Shown: piece after piece, positions 42,890-51,623 of the stretch | Layout of the letters: each line of letters opens with the position of its first letter | Numbering within the stretch: the first letter of the stretch is position 1 | Assembly (NCBI RefSeq): GCF_002013465.1 | Contig: NZ_MAFC01000032.1 | Span: 1-64,000, forward strand | Direction of reading: 5' to 3' | Source of the DNA: Mycobacterium sp. D16R12 | GTDB lineage: Bacteria; Actinomycetota; Actinomycetes; Mycobacteriales; Mycobacteriaceae | Length of the DNA: 64,000 nucleotides | Position numbers and translations under genes: made by a program | Notes under the pieces: generated by a model | What the model saw: only the letters and a program-made list of their open reading frames with translations | What the model was told of the DNA's origin: nothing | Database searches by the model: none

Positions 42890-43780
42890 TCACAATGGCA
42901 GTTTGGCTTTGAGAAACTGCCATTGTGTGTGCTGCCTGACGATGTCCGGCACATCGTCGGTGAAGGGACGCTCATAGTGCGCGGCGATCTCGGCAGCCGT
43001 CTGCACGTCGGTGATCCAGCCGTGCCCCGTCAGCCACTCCGCGGGCGGCATGCGGGAATCCGGATATGTCAGCATCCAGAAATTCGCCGCCCGAATATCT
43101 TCGGGGACAACGGGTTCGGCGAGTGATTCCCAGGTCTCGGTTGAGGGCAAGAAGATGTTGGCGTCGCTGCAGATGGCGCTACCCGGCGCGGACAGCTCGA
43201 TGATTCGTTCGAACAGCAGGTCCTGACTGTCGCCGGGCAGGCCCGCCATGATCAGCGGTGCGATCAGCCAGGCGGTGGGTTGTTCCGGGTCGAAGCCCGC
43301 AGTGCACAGATCCTCTGCCCACGGACCCGCCGTCGTCGCCACGGGCACGAGCCGCTGCGTCACGGCAGCGACGGCGCCCTGCTCTTTGAGCACCCGGCTT
43401 CGGAAATCCAGCGTGTGCGGATGGTCCACCTCGTACAGCACGGCATCCGTCGGCCACGGGAGTCGGTACGCCCGAGTGTCCAGGCCCGCGACGAACTGCA
43501 CGACTTGCCGGGTTCCCAACTCAAGTTCCGTGGCGATGAAGTCGTCGCCGTACCGCGTGAAGATTCCCGACGCGTTGATGAGAAGGAAAGTGCCATCGGC
43601 CGCCGACGGGTTCTCAGGAAATCCCGCCGCGAGGAAGGCACTACTGAGGGGCTCGTTCGCCGCGGTAACCAGGACCGCCGCGAGCGGATCGTTGATCAGT
43701 GGATGGCCGCGCCTACTTTCCAGCGCGCGCAGAGCAGCGGCGATCAGGTCGAACTGGTACTTGTGCGCCGGCGAGGTCAC
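42890..43780 (-). CDS. SAM-dependent methyltransferase (TIGR00027 / LCMT-like family), copy 1
   Basis: A 296-residue protein of the large mycobacterial family of putative leucine-carboxyl-methyltransferase-fold enzymes. Seen: F-V-A-G-L-D-T-R-A-Y-R-L-P-W (SAM site), Y-E-V-D-H-P, W-L-I-A-P-L-I. GTG 43780 fits the family N-terminus although its ribosome site is very close; the frame runs to 43846. It is the last of three similar leftward genes. Substrates of this family are mostly unknown. Confidence 0.85.
   Translation of the reverse strand: MTSPAHKYQFDLIAAALRALESRRGHPLINDPLAAVLVTAANEPLSSAFLAAGFPENPSAADGTFLLINASGIFTRYGDDFIATELELGTRQVVQFVAGLDTRAYRLPWPTDAVLYEVDHPHTLDFRSRVLKEQGAVAAVTQRLVPVATTAGPWAEDLCTAGFDPEQPTAWLIAPLIMAGLPGDSQDLLFERIIELSAPGSAICSDANIFLPSTETWESLAEPVVPEDIRAANFWMLTYPDSRMPPAEWLTGHGWITDVQTAAEIAAHYERPFTDDVPDIVRQHTQWQFLKAKLPL
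42891..42927. terminator. 14-bp perfect hairpin between rhomboid and methyltransferase
   Basis: Arms 42891-42904 and 42914-42927 (CACAATGGCAGTTT and its exact complement) enclose a 9-base loop. It begins 3 bases after the rhomboid stop and lies inside the last codons of the convergent methyltransferase, so it can serve both directions. There is no T-run. Confidence 0.72.
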
Positions 43781-43909
43781 GGCCCCTTCCCGTTGACCTT
43801 CCAAGGAACCACCCGCCTTCCTGCACGTTGTCTTCAAGATATCCACGGAGCGGCAAAACCGCGATGATGTCGCGCAAGCTACCCGGCTGATCCAGTTGTG
43901 GAACGAACC

Positions 43910-44875
43910 TCACGGTGCGGTGGGCTCGTCACACGGGGGATGCTGCACGGAATGTGCAAGGTAGTCGCTCGGCAGCGTCGCCGTGAGGAAACGACGGTCT
44001 GCGAGATCATCGAAATCCGGGGTCAGGGTGTCGTCGAACGGCCGGCCATAGCGCTGGGCGAGCTCACGGGTGGTGCGTGTGCGGGTAAGCCACCCGTGCC
44101 CGGACAGCCAATCGCCGGGAGGGGTGCGTTCGTCGTAGTGCGCGAGTGCCGAGTAGTCGGCGCCGCGAAGGGCGTCCGGGAGAATCGCGTCCACGACGTC
44201 GCTCCATGCCCGCCCCGAGGGGGCCAGCGCATCGTTGTCCGTCGAAATTGTGCTGCCGGGAGCCGACATTTCGATGATTCGCTCGAACATCGTGTCCTGG
44301 CTGCCGCCGGGGAGATTGCAGATAACGGATTCGGCGAGCCATGCGGTGGGGGCGTCGGGGTCGAATCCAGCCAGAGTCAGCTCCGCCTGCCACTGATCAC
44401 CGAGCCCACACAGGACCATGCGTTGGGTCGTACGAGGCTCGACGCCCGCGTTGTCGAGCGCCTTCATCTTGAGTGTGAGGACCTCGGCGTAGTCGACCTC
44501 ATAGACGACGGTTCCGGCGGGCCAGGACAGTCGGTAGGCGCGGGTGTCGAGTCCCCCGGCAAGCACCACCACCTGACGGTTGCCGGTCTCGACACAGGCG
44601 AGCAGGGACTCGTCGTAGTACCGGCACATCGCCGCCGCGTAGTTGGTGAGCAGGGAGGTGCGAAGCTCATCCACCGTCGACGGCTCCTCGCGGAGCCCTA
44701 CGTCCAGGAGCGCCAGCGTGTGGGGATCTCCGGCGGCCTCGAGGATCGTTCGCGCGTACTCGTCCAACAGCAAAGGATTTGTGCGACGGGCCTCGAGCAC
44801 CCGCAGGGCAGCGATGGTCAGCCCAATCTGCATACCCTGGCGGACGAATCCGCCGCTATGGCCGTCTCCCGGCAT
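43910..44875 (-). CDS. SAM-dependent methyltransferase (TIGR00027 family), copy 2
   Basis: A 321-residue paralogue of the flanking genes: V-V-L-A-G-G-L-D-T-R-A-Y-R-L-S-W, Y-E-V-D-Y-A, P-T-A-W-L-A-E-S-V, G-H-G-W-L. The short C-terminal extension after about residue 300 (H-S-V-Q-H-P-P-C-D) is unlike the others. The ATG has only a weak ribosome site. The gaps to its neighbours (about 130 and 160 bases) suggest separate promoters or an old tandem duplication. Confidence 0.85.
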   Translation of the reverse strand: MPGDGHSGGFVRQGMQIGLTIAALRVLEARRTNPLLLDEYARTILEAAGDPHTLALLDVGLREEPSTVDELRTSLLTNYAAAMCRYYDESLLACVETGNRQVVVLAGGLDTRAYRLSWPAGTVVYEVDYAEVLTLKMKALDNAGVEPRTTQRMVLCGLGDQWQAELTLAGFDPDAPTAWLAESVICNLPGGSQDTMFERIIEMSAPGSTISTDNDALAPSGRAWSDVVDAILPDALRGADYSALAHYDERTPPGDWLSGHGWLTRTRTTRELAQRYGRPFDDTLTPDFDDLADRRFLTATLPSDYLAHSVQHPPCDEPTAP

Positions 44876-45035
44876 GAAACCCAGCTCTCAATCCCCCAAC
44901 CGTCAAACGACGGGCCTTTGCCAATTGGCCTGTTCGTACAGACGGCACCCTTGTGACCGATTGCATGGGAAACTTTAGTCGAGGTGCAGCGGAAGTCCCA
45001 CCCCGGCGTTCATCCGCGTGCCGGGTGAGTATCGG

Positions 45036-45935
45036 CTAGCGGGTGGCGGAGATGAAGTAGGCGTCTGACCACAGCGAAGTGAGCTCGCTGTGCTCACTGG
45101 GGGCGGGCCGTCCGTAGTCTGCGGCTTGCTCCAGCCGGTTGGTGGTGTCGACCCGCCAACCGTGTTCACCGAGCCACTCGATCGGGTCTTTGCGCTCATC
45201 GTCGTAGATGAGATCGCCGATGCTGATGTCCTTGAGGAAGTCCGGCCGGAGTTTGTTGACGGCGTCCTGCCACTGACCGGCGGTGGCCACCCGGTGGCGC
45301 CATTCGGTGGCGAGGAAGCTGCCGGGGGCAGACTGCGCGGTGATGCTCTCGAACAGCGCATCCTGGGCGGCTCCGGGTAGGTATGCCAGCAGGCCCTCCG
45401 CGAGCCATGCCGTCGGCTTGGCCGCGTCGAAGCCCGCGGTCTGCAGCGCCCCGACCCAGTCGTCACGGAGGTCGACGGCGACCTCGCGCCGCTCTGCCAG
45501 CGGCGCCGCATTCTGTTCGGCAAGGACGTGGTCCTTGAATTCGAGGACCTTGGGCTGATCGAGCTCGTAGACGACGGTGCCGTCCGGCCAGGGCAGCCGG
45601 TAGACCCGTGCGTCCAGTCCGGCGGCCAGGATGACAACCTGCCGAACTCCCGAAGCCGTTGCAGCGATGAAGAATTCATCGAAATACTTGGTACGAACGG
45701 CGAGGTGATTGACCAGGTAGGTGGTGGCGACGTCCCACTCGGACTCGGGTTTGGGGGCCGTGAGTGCCTCGGTCAGATGGGGCTCACCGGAAGCCTCGAC
45801 GAAGGCGCGAGCGTATTCATCGCGGATGAGCGGCTCGGACCGGATGGTCTCCAGGGCGCGGAATGACGACACCATGAGCGCCGTGAAACCGACGCTGCTG
45901 ACAATGTCCCACTGATCGCCATCGGTCCGTGTCAT
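45036..45935 (-). CDS. SAM-dependent methyltransferase (TIGR00027 family), copy 3
   Basis: A 299-residue family member with the classic N-terminus (M-T-R-T-D-G-D-Q-W-D-I-V-S-S-V-G-F-T-A), A-A-G-L-D-A-R-V-Y-R-L-P-W (SAM site), Y-E-L-D-Q-P and P-T-A-W-L-A-E-G-L-L-A-Y-L. It is closest to the family core and diverged from copies 1 and 2. An AAGAGG ribosome site precedes the ATG. Confidence 0.88.
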   Translation of the reverse strand: MTRTDGDQWDIVSSVGFTALMVSSFRALETIRSEPLIRDEYARAFVEASGEPHLTEALTAPKPESEWDVATTYLVNHLAVRTKYFDEFFIAATASGVRQVVILAAGLDARVYRLPWPDGTVVYELDQPKVLEFKDHVLAEQNAAPLAERREVAVDLRDDWVGALQTAGFDAAKPTAWLAEGLLAYLPGAAQDALFESITAQSAPGSFLATEWRHRVATAGQWQDAVNKLRPDFLKDISIGDLIYDDERKDPIEWLGEHGWRVDTTNRLEQAADYGRPAPSEHSELTSLWSDAYFISATR

Positions 45936-45993
45936 GTGGCCGCCTCTTACCTAGGAGTAATTACCTAAAGCAACGATACGCGCGTTGAAGTCC

Positions 45994-46416
45994 TCACGCC
46001 CGATAGCGGGCGGCGCGCAGTGCTTCGTGCACGTCGCGCGGGTCGGTACCGAGATCCCAGCGGTTCAAGACGATCAGGTCGTCACCGGACTCGATCTCCA
46101 GTAGCCGGGCGCGCCGGCCGAGCCTGCGGAACTCAGTGACCTTCACCGAGTCCACGTCGGCGCGGGGCAGCAGCGTGACACGGGTGAGGCCCTGCAACTC
46201 CAGACCCTCGTCGACGATGCGCAACTTCGGACGGCACCGCCAGGACACCGCGGCGAATCCCAGCAGACCGAGGGCGGCCACGGCGGCCAGCAGACGTCCG
46301 GGTGCATCGGACACAAGGAAGACGGCGATACCGAAGGCGACACCAACGAGCGCCGCGGCAGCGATGCCGGCGGGTTTCGGGCCCCATTCGGTGGCGGATG
46401 CGGTCGGGTTATCCAC
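45994..46416 (-). CDS. PH-domain membrane protein (Rv0010c-type)
   Basis: A 140-residue protein with two N-terminal membrane helices (residues about 17-55) and a bacterial PH (DUF3093/bPH2-like) domain (L-R-I-V-D-E-G-L-E-L-Q-G-L, L-I-V-L-N-R-W-D-L-G). It occupies the place of M. tuberculosis Rv0010c beside crgA. The GTG start codon at 46416 lies inside a DnaA-box sequence. Function unknown. Confidence 0.85.
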   Translation of the reverse strand: MDNPTASATEWGPKPAGIAAAALVGVAFGIAVFLVSDAPGRLLAAVAALGLLGFAAVSWRCRPKLRIVDEGLELQGLTRVTLLPRADVDSVKVTEFRRLGRRARLLEIESGDDLIVLNRWDLGTDPRDVHEALRAARYRA

Positions 46417-46430
46417 AGGCGTTATCCACA
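46409..46430. promoter_or_regulatory. Two perfect DnaA boxes at the PH-protein start
   Basis: TTATCCACA occurs at 46409-46417 and 46422-46430, 13 bases apart, followed by a related inverted TGGGGATAA just beyond. The first box contains the start codon of the leftward PH-protein gene. The site is about 30 kb from oriC. Confidence 0.7.
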
Positions 46431-46537
46431 GTGGGGATAAATCACATCGTTGTGATTGGGTGTCTCGCGGGTTGACTCGATGGAAACGGGTGCTAACCGG
46501 ACCGGCAACGGCAACATGGGATCTGCCGGGTCTTTTG

Positions 46538-46801
46538 TCACCGCCACCTCATGGTCAGCAGCAGCCCGGTGATCATGAAAGCAAACGCGATGGCGTAGTT
46601 CCACGGACCCAGATCCAGCATCCAGGTGATGTGCTGGGCGGCGAGCTGGAACACCATCAGCCAGGCCAGGCCGATGAGCATGAGGGTGAGGAAGAGCGCG
46701 ACAAACCAGACGCTCGACGGACCGGCCTTCACCTTCACCGGGGTGCGGCTAACAGTGGTCGCGTTGAACGCGGACTTCTTACGGACCTTGGACTTGGGCA
46801 T
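46538..46801 (-). CDS. crgA: Cell division protein CrgA
   Basis: An 87-residue membrane protein with two transmembrane helices (V-W-F-V-A-L-F-L-T-L-M-L-I-G and Y-A-I-A-F-A-F-M-I-T-G) and a basic N-terminus (M-P-K-S-K-V-R-K-K). CrgA joins the divisome, binding FtsZ, FtsI and CwsA in mycobacteria. It is the counterpart of Rv0011c and divergent from the DUF881 gene. Confidence 0.95.
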   Translation of the reverse strand: MPKSKVRKKSAFNATTVSRTPVKVKAGPSSVWFVALFLTLMLIGLAWLMVFQLAAQHITWMLDLGPWNYAIAFAFMITGLLLTMRWR

Positions 46802-46911
46802 CGACTACCTCGGAAGCATCTCGGATATGGCGGCGCGGCGACGGATCACCGTGGCCGGAGTCGTTATGGGTTCTTACGCAGGTTACAGCGCGGTGCTGCG
46901 ACAATCTTCTG

Positions 46912-47730
46912 GTGACCGCCGATGAGCCCCTAGCGCGAAGAGGTTCAGGCCCCGATGAGCCCCTAGCGCAAGGGGCGGGCCCCCAGCGCAAGCCCGTCAT
47001 GTGGCGGGTTGGTGTGCCCTTGGTGTGTGCCCTTGCCGGCTTTCTCCTGGCCGCGACGCACACGGTGTCGGGTGGCAACGAGATCCGTCGGGGCGACTCT
47101 CCATCGCCTCGTCTGGTGGACCTGGTGCGTGAGACGCAGAAGTCGGTCGACAGGCTCAGTGCCGCCCGCGACGGCCTGGCCAGTGAGATGGCGGCCGCGC
47201 GTGAGCAGTCGGCAGGGGGCGACAGCAAGGTGGCTGCCGCACTCGCTGAAACCGGCGAGATGGCCGATGCGGCCGGAGTACGACCCGTCACCGGCCCCGG
47301 TCTGGTGGTGACGCTGACCGATGCCAAGCGCGACTCGTACGGCCGTTTCCCCCGGGATGCGTCGCCGGATGACTTGGTGGTGCACCAGCAGGATGTCGAG
47401 GGCGTGCTCAACGCCTTGTGGAGCGCGGGTGCCGAGGCGATCCAGATGCAGGATGACCAGCGCTTGGTTGCAAGCTCGGTGCCGCGATGTGTGGGCAACA
47501 CACTGCTGCTGCACGGTCGCACCTACAGCCCGCCCTACGTGATCACGGCGATCGGTGATGCCGATGCGATGCAGGCGGCGCTGGACGCGGCTCCGTTGGT
47601 GACCCTGTATCGGCAGTACGTCGCGCGATTTGGCTTGGGGTACACGGTGACTCGTGGGCATCATCTCGAGGTGGCCGGATATCGGGACGCGGTGGGGCCT
47701 GGCCGTGCGGTTCCGTTGCAGGGTCCGTAG
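46912..47730 (+). CDS. DUF881 protein (Rv0012-type)
   Basis: A 272-residue protein: one N-terminal membrane helix (V-P-L-V-C-A-L-A-G-F-L-L-A-A), a coiled coil (about residues 60-110) and an exported DUF881 domain (G-P-G-L-V-V-T-L-T-D-A, V-V-H-Q-Q-D-V-E-G-V-L-N-A-L-W). DUF881 proteins cluster with division genes in Gram-positives (YlxW/YlxX-like). The first 25 residues contain an 11-residue tandem repeat (D-E-P-L-A...), so the true start may be an ATG at 46999. The GTG at 46912 has no strong ribosome site. Confidence 0.85.
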   Translation: MTADEPLARRGSGPDEPLAQGAGPQRKPVMWRVGVPLVCALAGFLLAATHTVSGGNEIRRGDSPSPRLVDLVRETQKSVDRLSAARDGLASEMAAAREQSAGGDSKVAAALAETGEMADAAGVRPVTGPGLVVTLTDAKRDSYGRFPRDASPDDLVVHQQDVEGVLNALWSAGAEAIQMQDDQRLVASSVPRCVGNTLLLHGRTYSPPYVITAIGDADAMQAALDAAPLVTLYRQYVARFGLGYTVTRGHHLEVAGYRDAVGPGRAVPLQGP

Positions 47731-47798
47731 GCATCCGTTTGTCACCGTCCTGGTAAACCGGCTGGGAAAGCGCTGGCGCGGGTCCGTACCCTTGATCT

Positions 47799-48473
47799 GT
47801 GCGCATCCTGGTCGTCGACAACTACGACAGCTTCGTGTTCAACCTGGTCCAGTACCTGGGCCAGCTCGGTGTGGACGCGACGGTGTGGCGTAACGACGAC
47901 CCACGGCTGGCCGACACCGACGCGGTGGCCGCCGACTTCGATGGCGTACTGATCAGTCCCGGTCCGGGTACGCCGGAGAGCGCGGGTGCGTCCATCGCGA
48001 TGGTGCATTCCTGTGCGAAGACGGACACGCCGCTACTCGGGGTCTGCCTGGGGCATCAGGCGATCGGGGTCGCGTTCGGCGGCACCGTCGACCGCGCACC
48101 GGAGTTGTTGCACGGCAAGACGAGCACGGTCGAACACGAGGATGCCGGTGTGCTGCTCGGTCTGCCAAACCCGTTTACGGCCACCAGGTATCACTCGTTG
48201 ACCATCCTCCCCGATACCGTGCCGGAGGGGCTGCGGGTAATCGCTCGCACCGCCAGCGGGGTGATCATGGGCGTCATGCACACCGAGCACCCGATCCACG
48301 GCGTGCAGTTCCACCCCGAGTCGATCCTCACCGAGGGTGGGCACCGGATGTTGGCCAACTGGCTCACCTATTGCGGTGCGCCCCTTGATGAACCGCTGGT
48401 GCGTTCTCTTGAGGCAGAGGTCGCCTCGGCGCTGAACGGGGTCAGCGGACGAGTAGCTGCGCTCGGCGGCTGA
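47799..48473 (+). CDS. trpG: Glutamine amidotransferase, anthranilate/aminodeoxychorismate synthase component II
   Basis: A 224-residue class I glutaminase supplying ammonia for anthranilate or p-aminobenzoate synthesis. The active site is G-V-C-L-G-H-Q-A (Cys) and F-H-P-E-S (His, Glu); the N-terminus M-R-I-L-V-V-D-N-Y-D-S-F-V-F is typical. It corresponds to Rv0013 and stands away from other trp genes, so a shared role in folate and tryptophan synthesis is likely. Start GTG. It is convergent with pknB. Confidence 0.93.
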   Translation: MRILVVDNYDSFVFNLVQYLGQLGVDATVWRNDDPRLADTDAVAADFDGVLISPGPGTPESAGASIAMVHSCAKTDTPLLGVCLGHQAIGVAFGGTVDRAPELLHGKTSTVEHEDAGVLLGLPNPFTATRYHSLTILPDTVPEGLRVIARTASGVIMGVMHTEHPIHGVQFHPESILTEGGHRMLANWLTYCGAPLDEPLVRSLEAEVASALNGVSGRVAALGG

Positions 48474-48477
48474 CGGT

Positions 48478-50364
48478 CTAGCCGGCGCCGAAGCGCAGCT
48501 TGATCGGTCCGTTGTAGTTCACGCCAGTACCGGGCTGGGGATCCTGAGAGACCACGCGTGCCCTGTTGCCGCCGTCTGACGGCACATCCTCGGTGCTCAG
48601 GCCGCCGCCTTGCCATCCGGCCTGATACAGCATCGGCTCCGCGTCGGTCCAGAACTTGCCCACGAGGTTCGGCATGCGGAACTGCCCACCCTGTGACACG
48701 CGGATTTCGATGACCCCGTCCTCGGGGAACATGGTTCCGGCCGCCGGATTCGTACTCAGGATCTGACCCTTCGACTCCGGACTCGGAACGGGGATCACGG
48801 TGGGTGGTGCGGTGAAGCCGTACGTGGGCAGGTTCTTGACGGCGACGTCGACGTTCTGTCCGACGAGGTCCGGAGCGGGCTTCTCCCCCGGGCCCTTGCC
48901 GACAACGATGGTGATGTTGTTGGTGACCGCCGAGTACTGCCCGGCCGGCGGGTTGGTGGCCATGACCCGGCCCTTGTCTTCGGGCAGTGACTTGGTCTCG
49001 CTCTGGGTGAAGGTGCCCTTGAAACCAGCGCTCTGGAGCTTCTTCACCGCGTCACCGAAGCTGAGGCCGTGGCAGTCGGGTACCTGCTGGCTCTCCGGCC
49101 CGATGGACACGTTGAGGGTCACCTCGGAGCCCGCGGTAACGGTCGAACCCTTCGCCGGATCGGTGTCGATGACCTTGTCGGGAGCGAGCTTCGAGCTGGT
49201 GTTCTTCTGGATCTTGGTCTTGAAACCCAGATTCTGCAGGATGGCGACTGCCTCGGACTGGGACTTGCCCGTCACATCCGGAACCTGAACATCGCGCGAC
49301 GGCCCGCTGCCCAAGATGATGGCGAAGGTGACCACCACGGTGAGCACCACCAGTGCGGCAAGGCCAACCAGCCAGCGGCTCAGCGGATTGCGCCGTGGCT
49401 CCGCGTAATGACTGGGAAGCGGGTTGGTCTGCGGCCCGGAGGCTTGGTACGCCTTGGTATTGGCAGGGGTGTTGAGCATCGAGCTGCGCTCGGCGTCGGT
49501 GAGGACCTTCGGGGCCTCCGGTTGCTCGCCCTGGTAAACCCGCATCAGGTCGGTGCGCATCTCGGCGGCGTTCTGGTATCTGTTGTCAGGATTCTTCGAG
49601 AGTGCTTTGAGCACAACGGAATCCAGACCAGGCGGAATCTCCGGGTTGTGCTTGGACGGCGCAATCGGATCTTCACGTACGTGCTGGTAAGCCACCGCGA
49701 CGGGTGAATCACCGACGAAAGGCGGTTCTCCGGTGAGCAATTCGTACAAGACGCAGCCAAGAGAGTAGACGTCGGAACGAGCGTCCACGGTCTCGCCGCG
49801 CGCCTGCTCCGGCGAAAGATACTGCGCTGTCCCGATGACCGCCGCGGTCTGGGTGACGCTGACACCGGCGTCCGACACCGCGCGCGCGATCCCGAAGTCC
49901 ATCACCTTCACCGCGCCGGTCTTGCTGATCATGATGTTGGCGGGCTTGACGTCGCGATGGATGATGCCGTGCTGATGGCTGAAGTTGAGCGCCTGGCACG
50001 AGTCGGCGATGACTTCGATCGCCCGGCGGATCGGCATGGGGCCGTCGTCCTTGACGATGTCCCGCAGGGTGATGCCGTCGACGTACTCCATGACGATGTA
50101 CGGCAACGGCCCCGTGGGCGTCTCGGCCTCTCCGGTGTCGTACACCGCGACGATCGCGGGGTGGTTCAGCGCAGCGGCGTTCTGCGCCTCCCGGCGGAAA
50201 CGCAGATAGAAGCTGGGGTCCCGGGCCAGGTCAGCGCGCAGCACCTTGATCGCGACGTCGCGGTTCAACCGCTGGTCACGTGCCAGGTGAACCTCGGACA
50301 TGCCTCCATAGCCGAGGATCTCCCCCAGCTCATAGCGGTCCGAGAGGTGCTGCGGAGTGCTCAT
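48478..50364 (-). CDS. pknB: Serine/threonine protein kinase PknB
   Basis: An essential receptor-like kinase of 628 residues that controls cell-wall growth. The kinase domain (1-275) has K40 (V-A-I-K), H-R-D138-V-K-P-A-N, D-F-G, and an activation loop with the T-Q-T-A phosphosites. A membrane helix lies near residue 335, and four extracellular PASTA repeats (about 355-628) bind muropeptides and lipid II. Its ATG overlaps the pknA stop by one base (TAATG). It is the last gene of the pstP-rodA-pbpA-pknA-pknB operon. Confidence 0.97.
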   Translation of the reverse strand: MSTPQHLSDRYELGEILGYGGMSEVHLARDQRLNRDVAIKVLRADLARDPSFYLRFRREAQNAAALNHPAIVAVYDTGEAETPTGPLPYIVMEYVDGITLRDIVKDDGPMPIRRAIEVIADSCQALNFSHQHGIIHRDVKPANIMISKTGAVKVMDFGIARAVSDAGVSVTQTAAVIGTAQYLSPEQARGETVDARSDVYSLGCVLYELLTGEPPFVGDSPVAVAYQHVREDPIAPSKHNPEIPPGLDSVVLKALSKNPDNRYQNAAEMRTDLMRVYQGEQPEAPKVLTDAERSSMLNTPANTKAYQASGPQTNPLPSHYAEPRRNPLSRWLVGLAALVVLTVVVTFAIILGSGPSRDVQVPDVTGKSQSEAVAILQNLGFKTKIQKNTSSKLAPDKVIDTDPAKGSTVTAGSEVTLNVSIGPESQQVPDCHGLSFGDAVKKLQSAGFKGTFTQSETKSLPEDKGRVMATNPPAGQYSAVTNNITIVVGKGPGEKPAPDLVGQNVDVAVKNLPTYGFTAPPTVIPVPSPESKGQILSTNPAAGTMFPEDGVIEIRVSQGGQFRMPNLVGKFWTDAEPMLYQAGWQGGGLSTEDVPSDGGNRARVVSQDPQPGTGVNYNGPIKLRFGAG

Positions 50365-51623
50365 TACGGTGATTTCGTCCCAGTGATCGGGTCCGGTTCA
50401 TCGGCCGGAAGCAGAGCCACGATATTAGCTGGCGCAAGCGCTCCTGGCGAAGCTGAACCTGGACTTGAGGGTGCCTCGCTGCTCGAGGTTGTTGCCGAGG
50501 GGAGTGGAATGTCGTTCTTCTTCTCGCTGGCTCGCAACAGGATGAGCGCCGCGATGATGATCGCGAAGATGCCCAGCACCGCGGCCGCCCACATCAGGGC
50601 CTTCTGGCCGGGCGAAAACGTGCCCCGCCGCGGTGGTGGCGGCCGGTGTGAGCCCGTCGGCTGGCGGGTTCGAGACGTGGGCGGGGCGACGCGGCTGGGC
50701 GCCACGGCGGGCCGCACCTGGGTGGCGGGCGGGATGGCCGCCGGCGTGGCCCGGCTGATGGTCGGTGCCTGGTTGGGCCGGGGTGGGCGCCGTCCGGCAC
50801 GCACCGCGGCCACCGCGTCGGCGAACGGGCCGCCGCTGGTGTACCGGTTCTGCGGGTTCTTCACGAGCGTGATCTCGATGAGCTCGCGCACGTTCGGTGG
50901 CAGATCGGCCGGCAGCGGCGACGGGGTCTCCTTGATGTGCTTCATCGCGACCGTCAGCGCGCCATCCCCAGTGAACGGGCGCTTACCCGAAACTGCTTCG
51001 TACCCAACGACTCCCAGTGCGTAGACGTCGCTGGCGGGGGTGGCGTCGTGGCCCAGCGCCTGTTCGGGGGCAATGTATTGAGCGGTGCCCATCACCATGC
51101 CGGTTTGGGTAACCGGGGCGGCGTCCACGGCCTTGGCGATGCCGAAGTCGGTGAGTTTCACCTGCCCGGTGGGCGTGATCAGGATGTTGCCCGGTTTCAC
51201 ATCGCGGTGCACCAGCCCCGCGGCGTGCGCGATCTGCAGCGCGCGGCCGGTCTGCTCCAGCATGTCCAGCGAGTGACGCAGCGACAGACGGCCAGTGCGC
51301 TTGAGTACCGAGTTCAGCGGCTCGCCGTGCACCAGTTCCATCACCAGATACGCGGTGCGGCCCTCGCTGTCCATATCGGTCTCGCCGTAGTCGTACACGC
51401 TGGCAATACCCGGGTGGTTGAGCATGGCGACGGTGCGTGCCTCGGCGCGGAACCGCTCGATGAACTCTGGATCCGAGGAGAACTCGGCCTTGAGCACCTT
51501 CACGGCCACCTTGCGGCCCAAACGGCTGTCGGTGCCCTCCCACACCTGGCCCATACCGCCGGTGGCAATGAGCCGCTGCAACCGGTAGCGACCCGAAAGC
51601 GTTTCTCCCACACGTACCGTCAT
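50364..51623 (-). CDS. pknA: Serine/threonine protein kinase PknA
   Basis: A 419-residue membrane kinase regulating cell shape and division. The kinase domain has V-A-V-K42, H-R-D-V-K-P-G-N-I and D-F-G-I-A-K. After a Pro/Arg-rich linker comes one membrane helix (L-M-W-A-A-A-V-L-G-I-F-A-I-I-I) and a short extracellular tail without PASTA repeats. It overlaps pbpA by 4 bases and pknB by 1, so translation is coupled. Confidence 0.96.
   Translation of the reverse strand: MTVRVGETLSGRYRLQRLIATGGMGQVWEGTDSRLGRKVAVKVLKAEFSSDPEFIERFRAEARTVAMLNHPGIASVYDYGETDMDSEGRTAYLVMELVHGEPLNSVLKRTGRLSLRHSLDMLEQTGRALQIAHAAGLVHRDVKPGNILITPTGQVKLTDFGIAKAVDAAPVTQTGMVMGTAQYIAPEQALGHDATPASDVYALGVVGYEAVSGKRPFTGDGALTVAMKHIKETPSPLPADLPPNVRELIEITLVKNPQNRYTSGGPFADAVAAVRAGRRPPRPNQAPTISRATPAAIPPATQVRPAVAPSRVAPPTSRTRQPTGSHRPPPPRRGTFSPGQKALMWAAAVLGIFAIIIAALILLRASEKKNDIPLPSATTSSSEAPSSPGSASPGALAPANIVALLPADEPDPITGTKSP

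Noticed and set aside
43802..43829. GGAACC...CGTT resembling the ECF promoters
   Set aside because: Spacing is 15 and the second motif is CGTT; it points to the right where no gene starts.
45940..45965. TTACCTAGGAGTAATTACCTAA direct repeats upstream of the third methyltransferase
   Set aside because: Too short, and partly the ribosome site of the gene; no regulator can be assigned.
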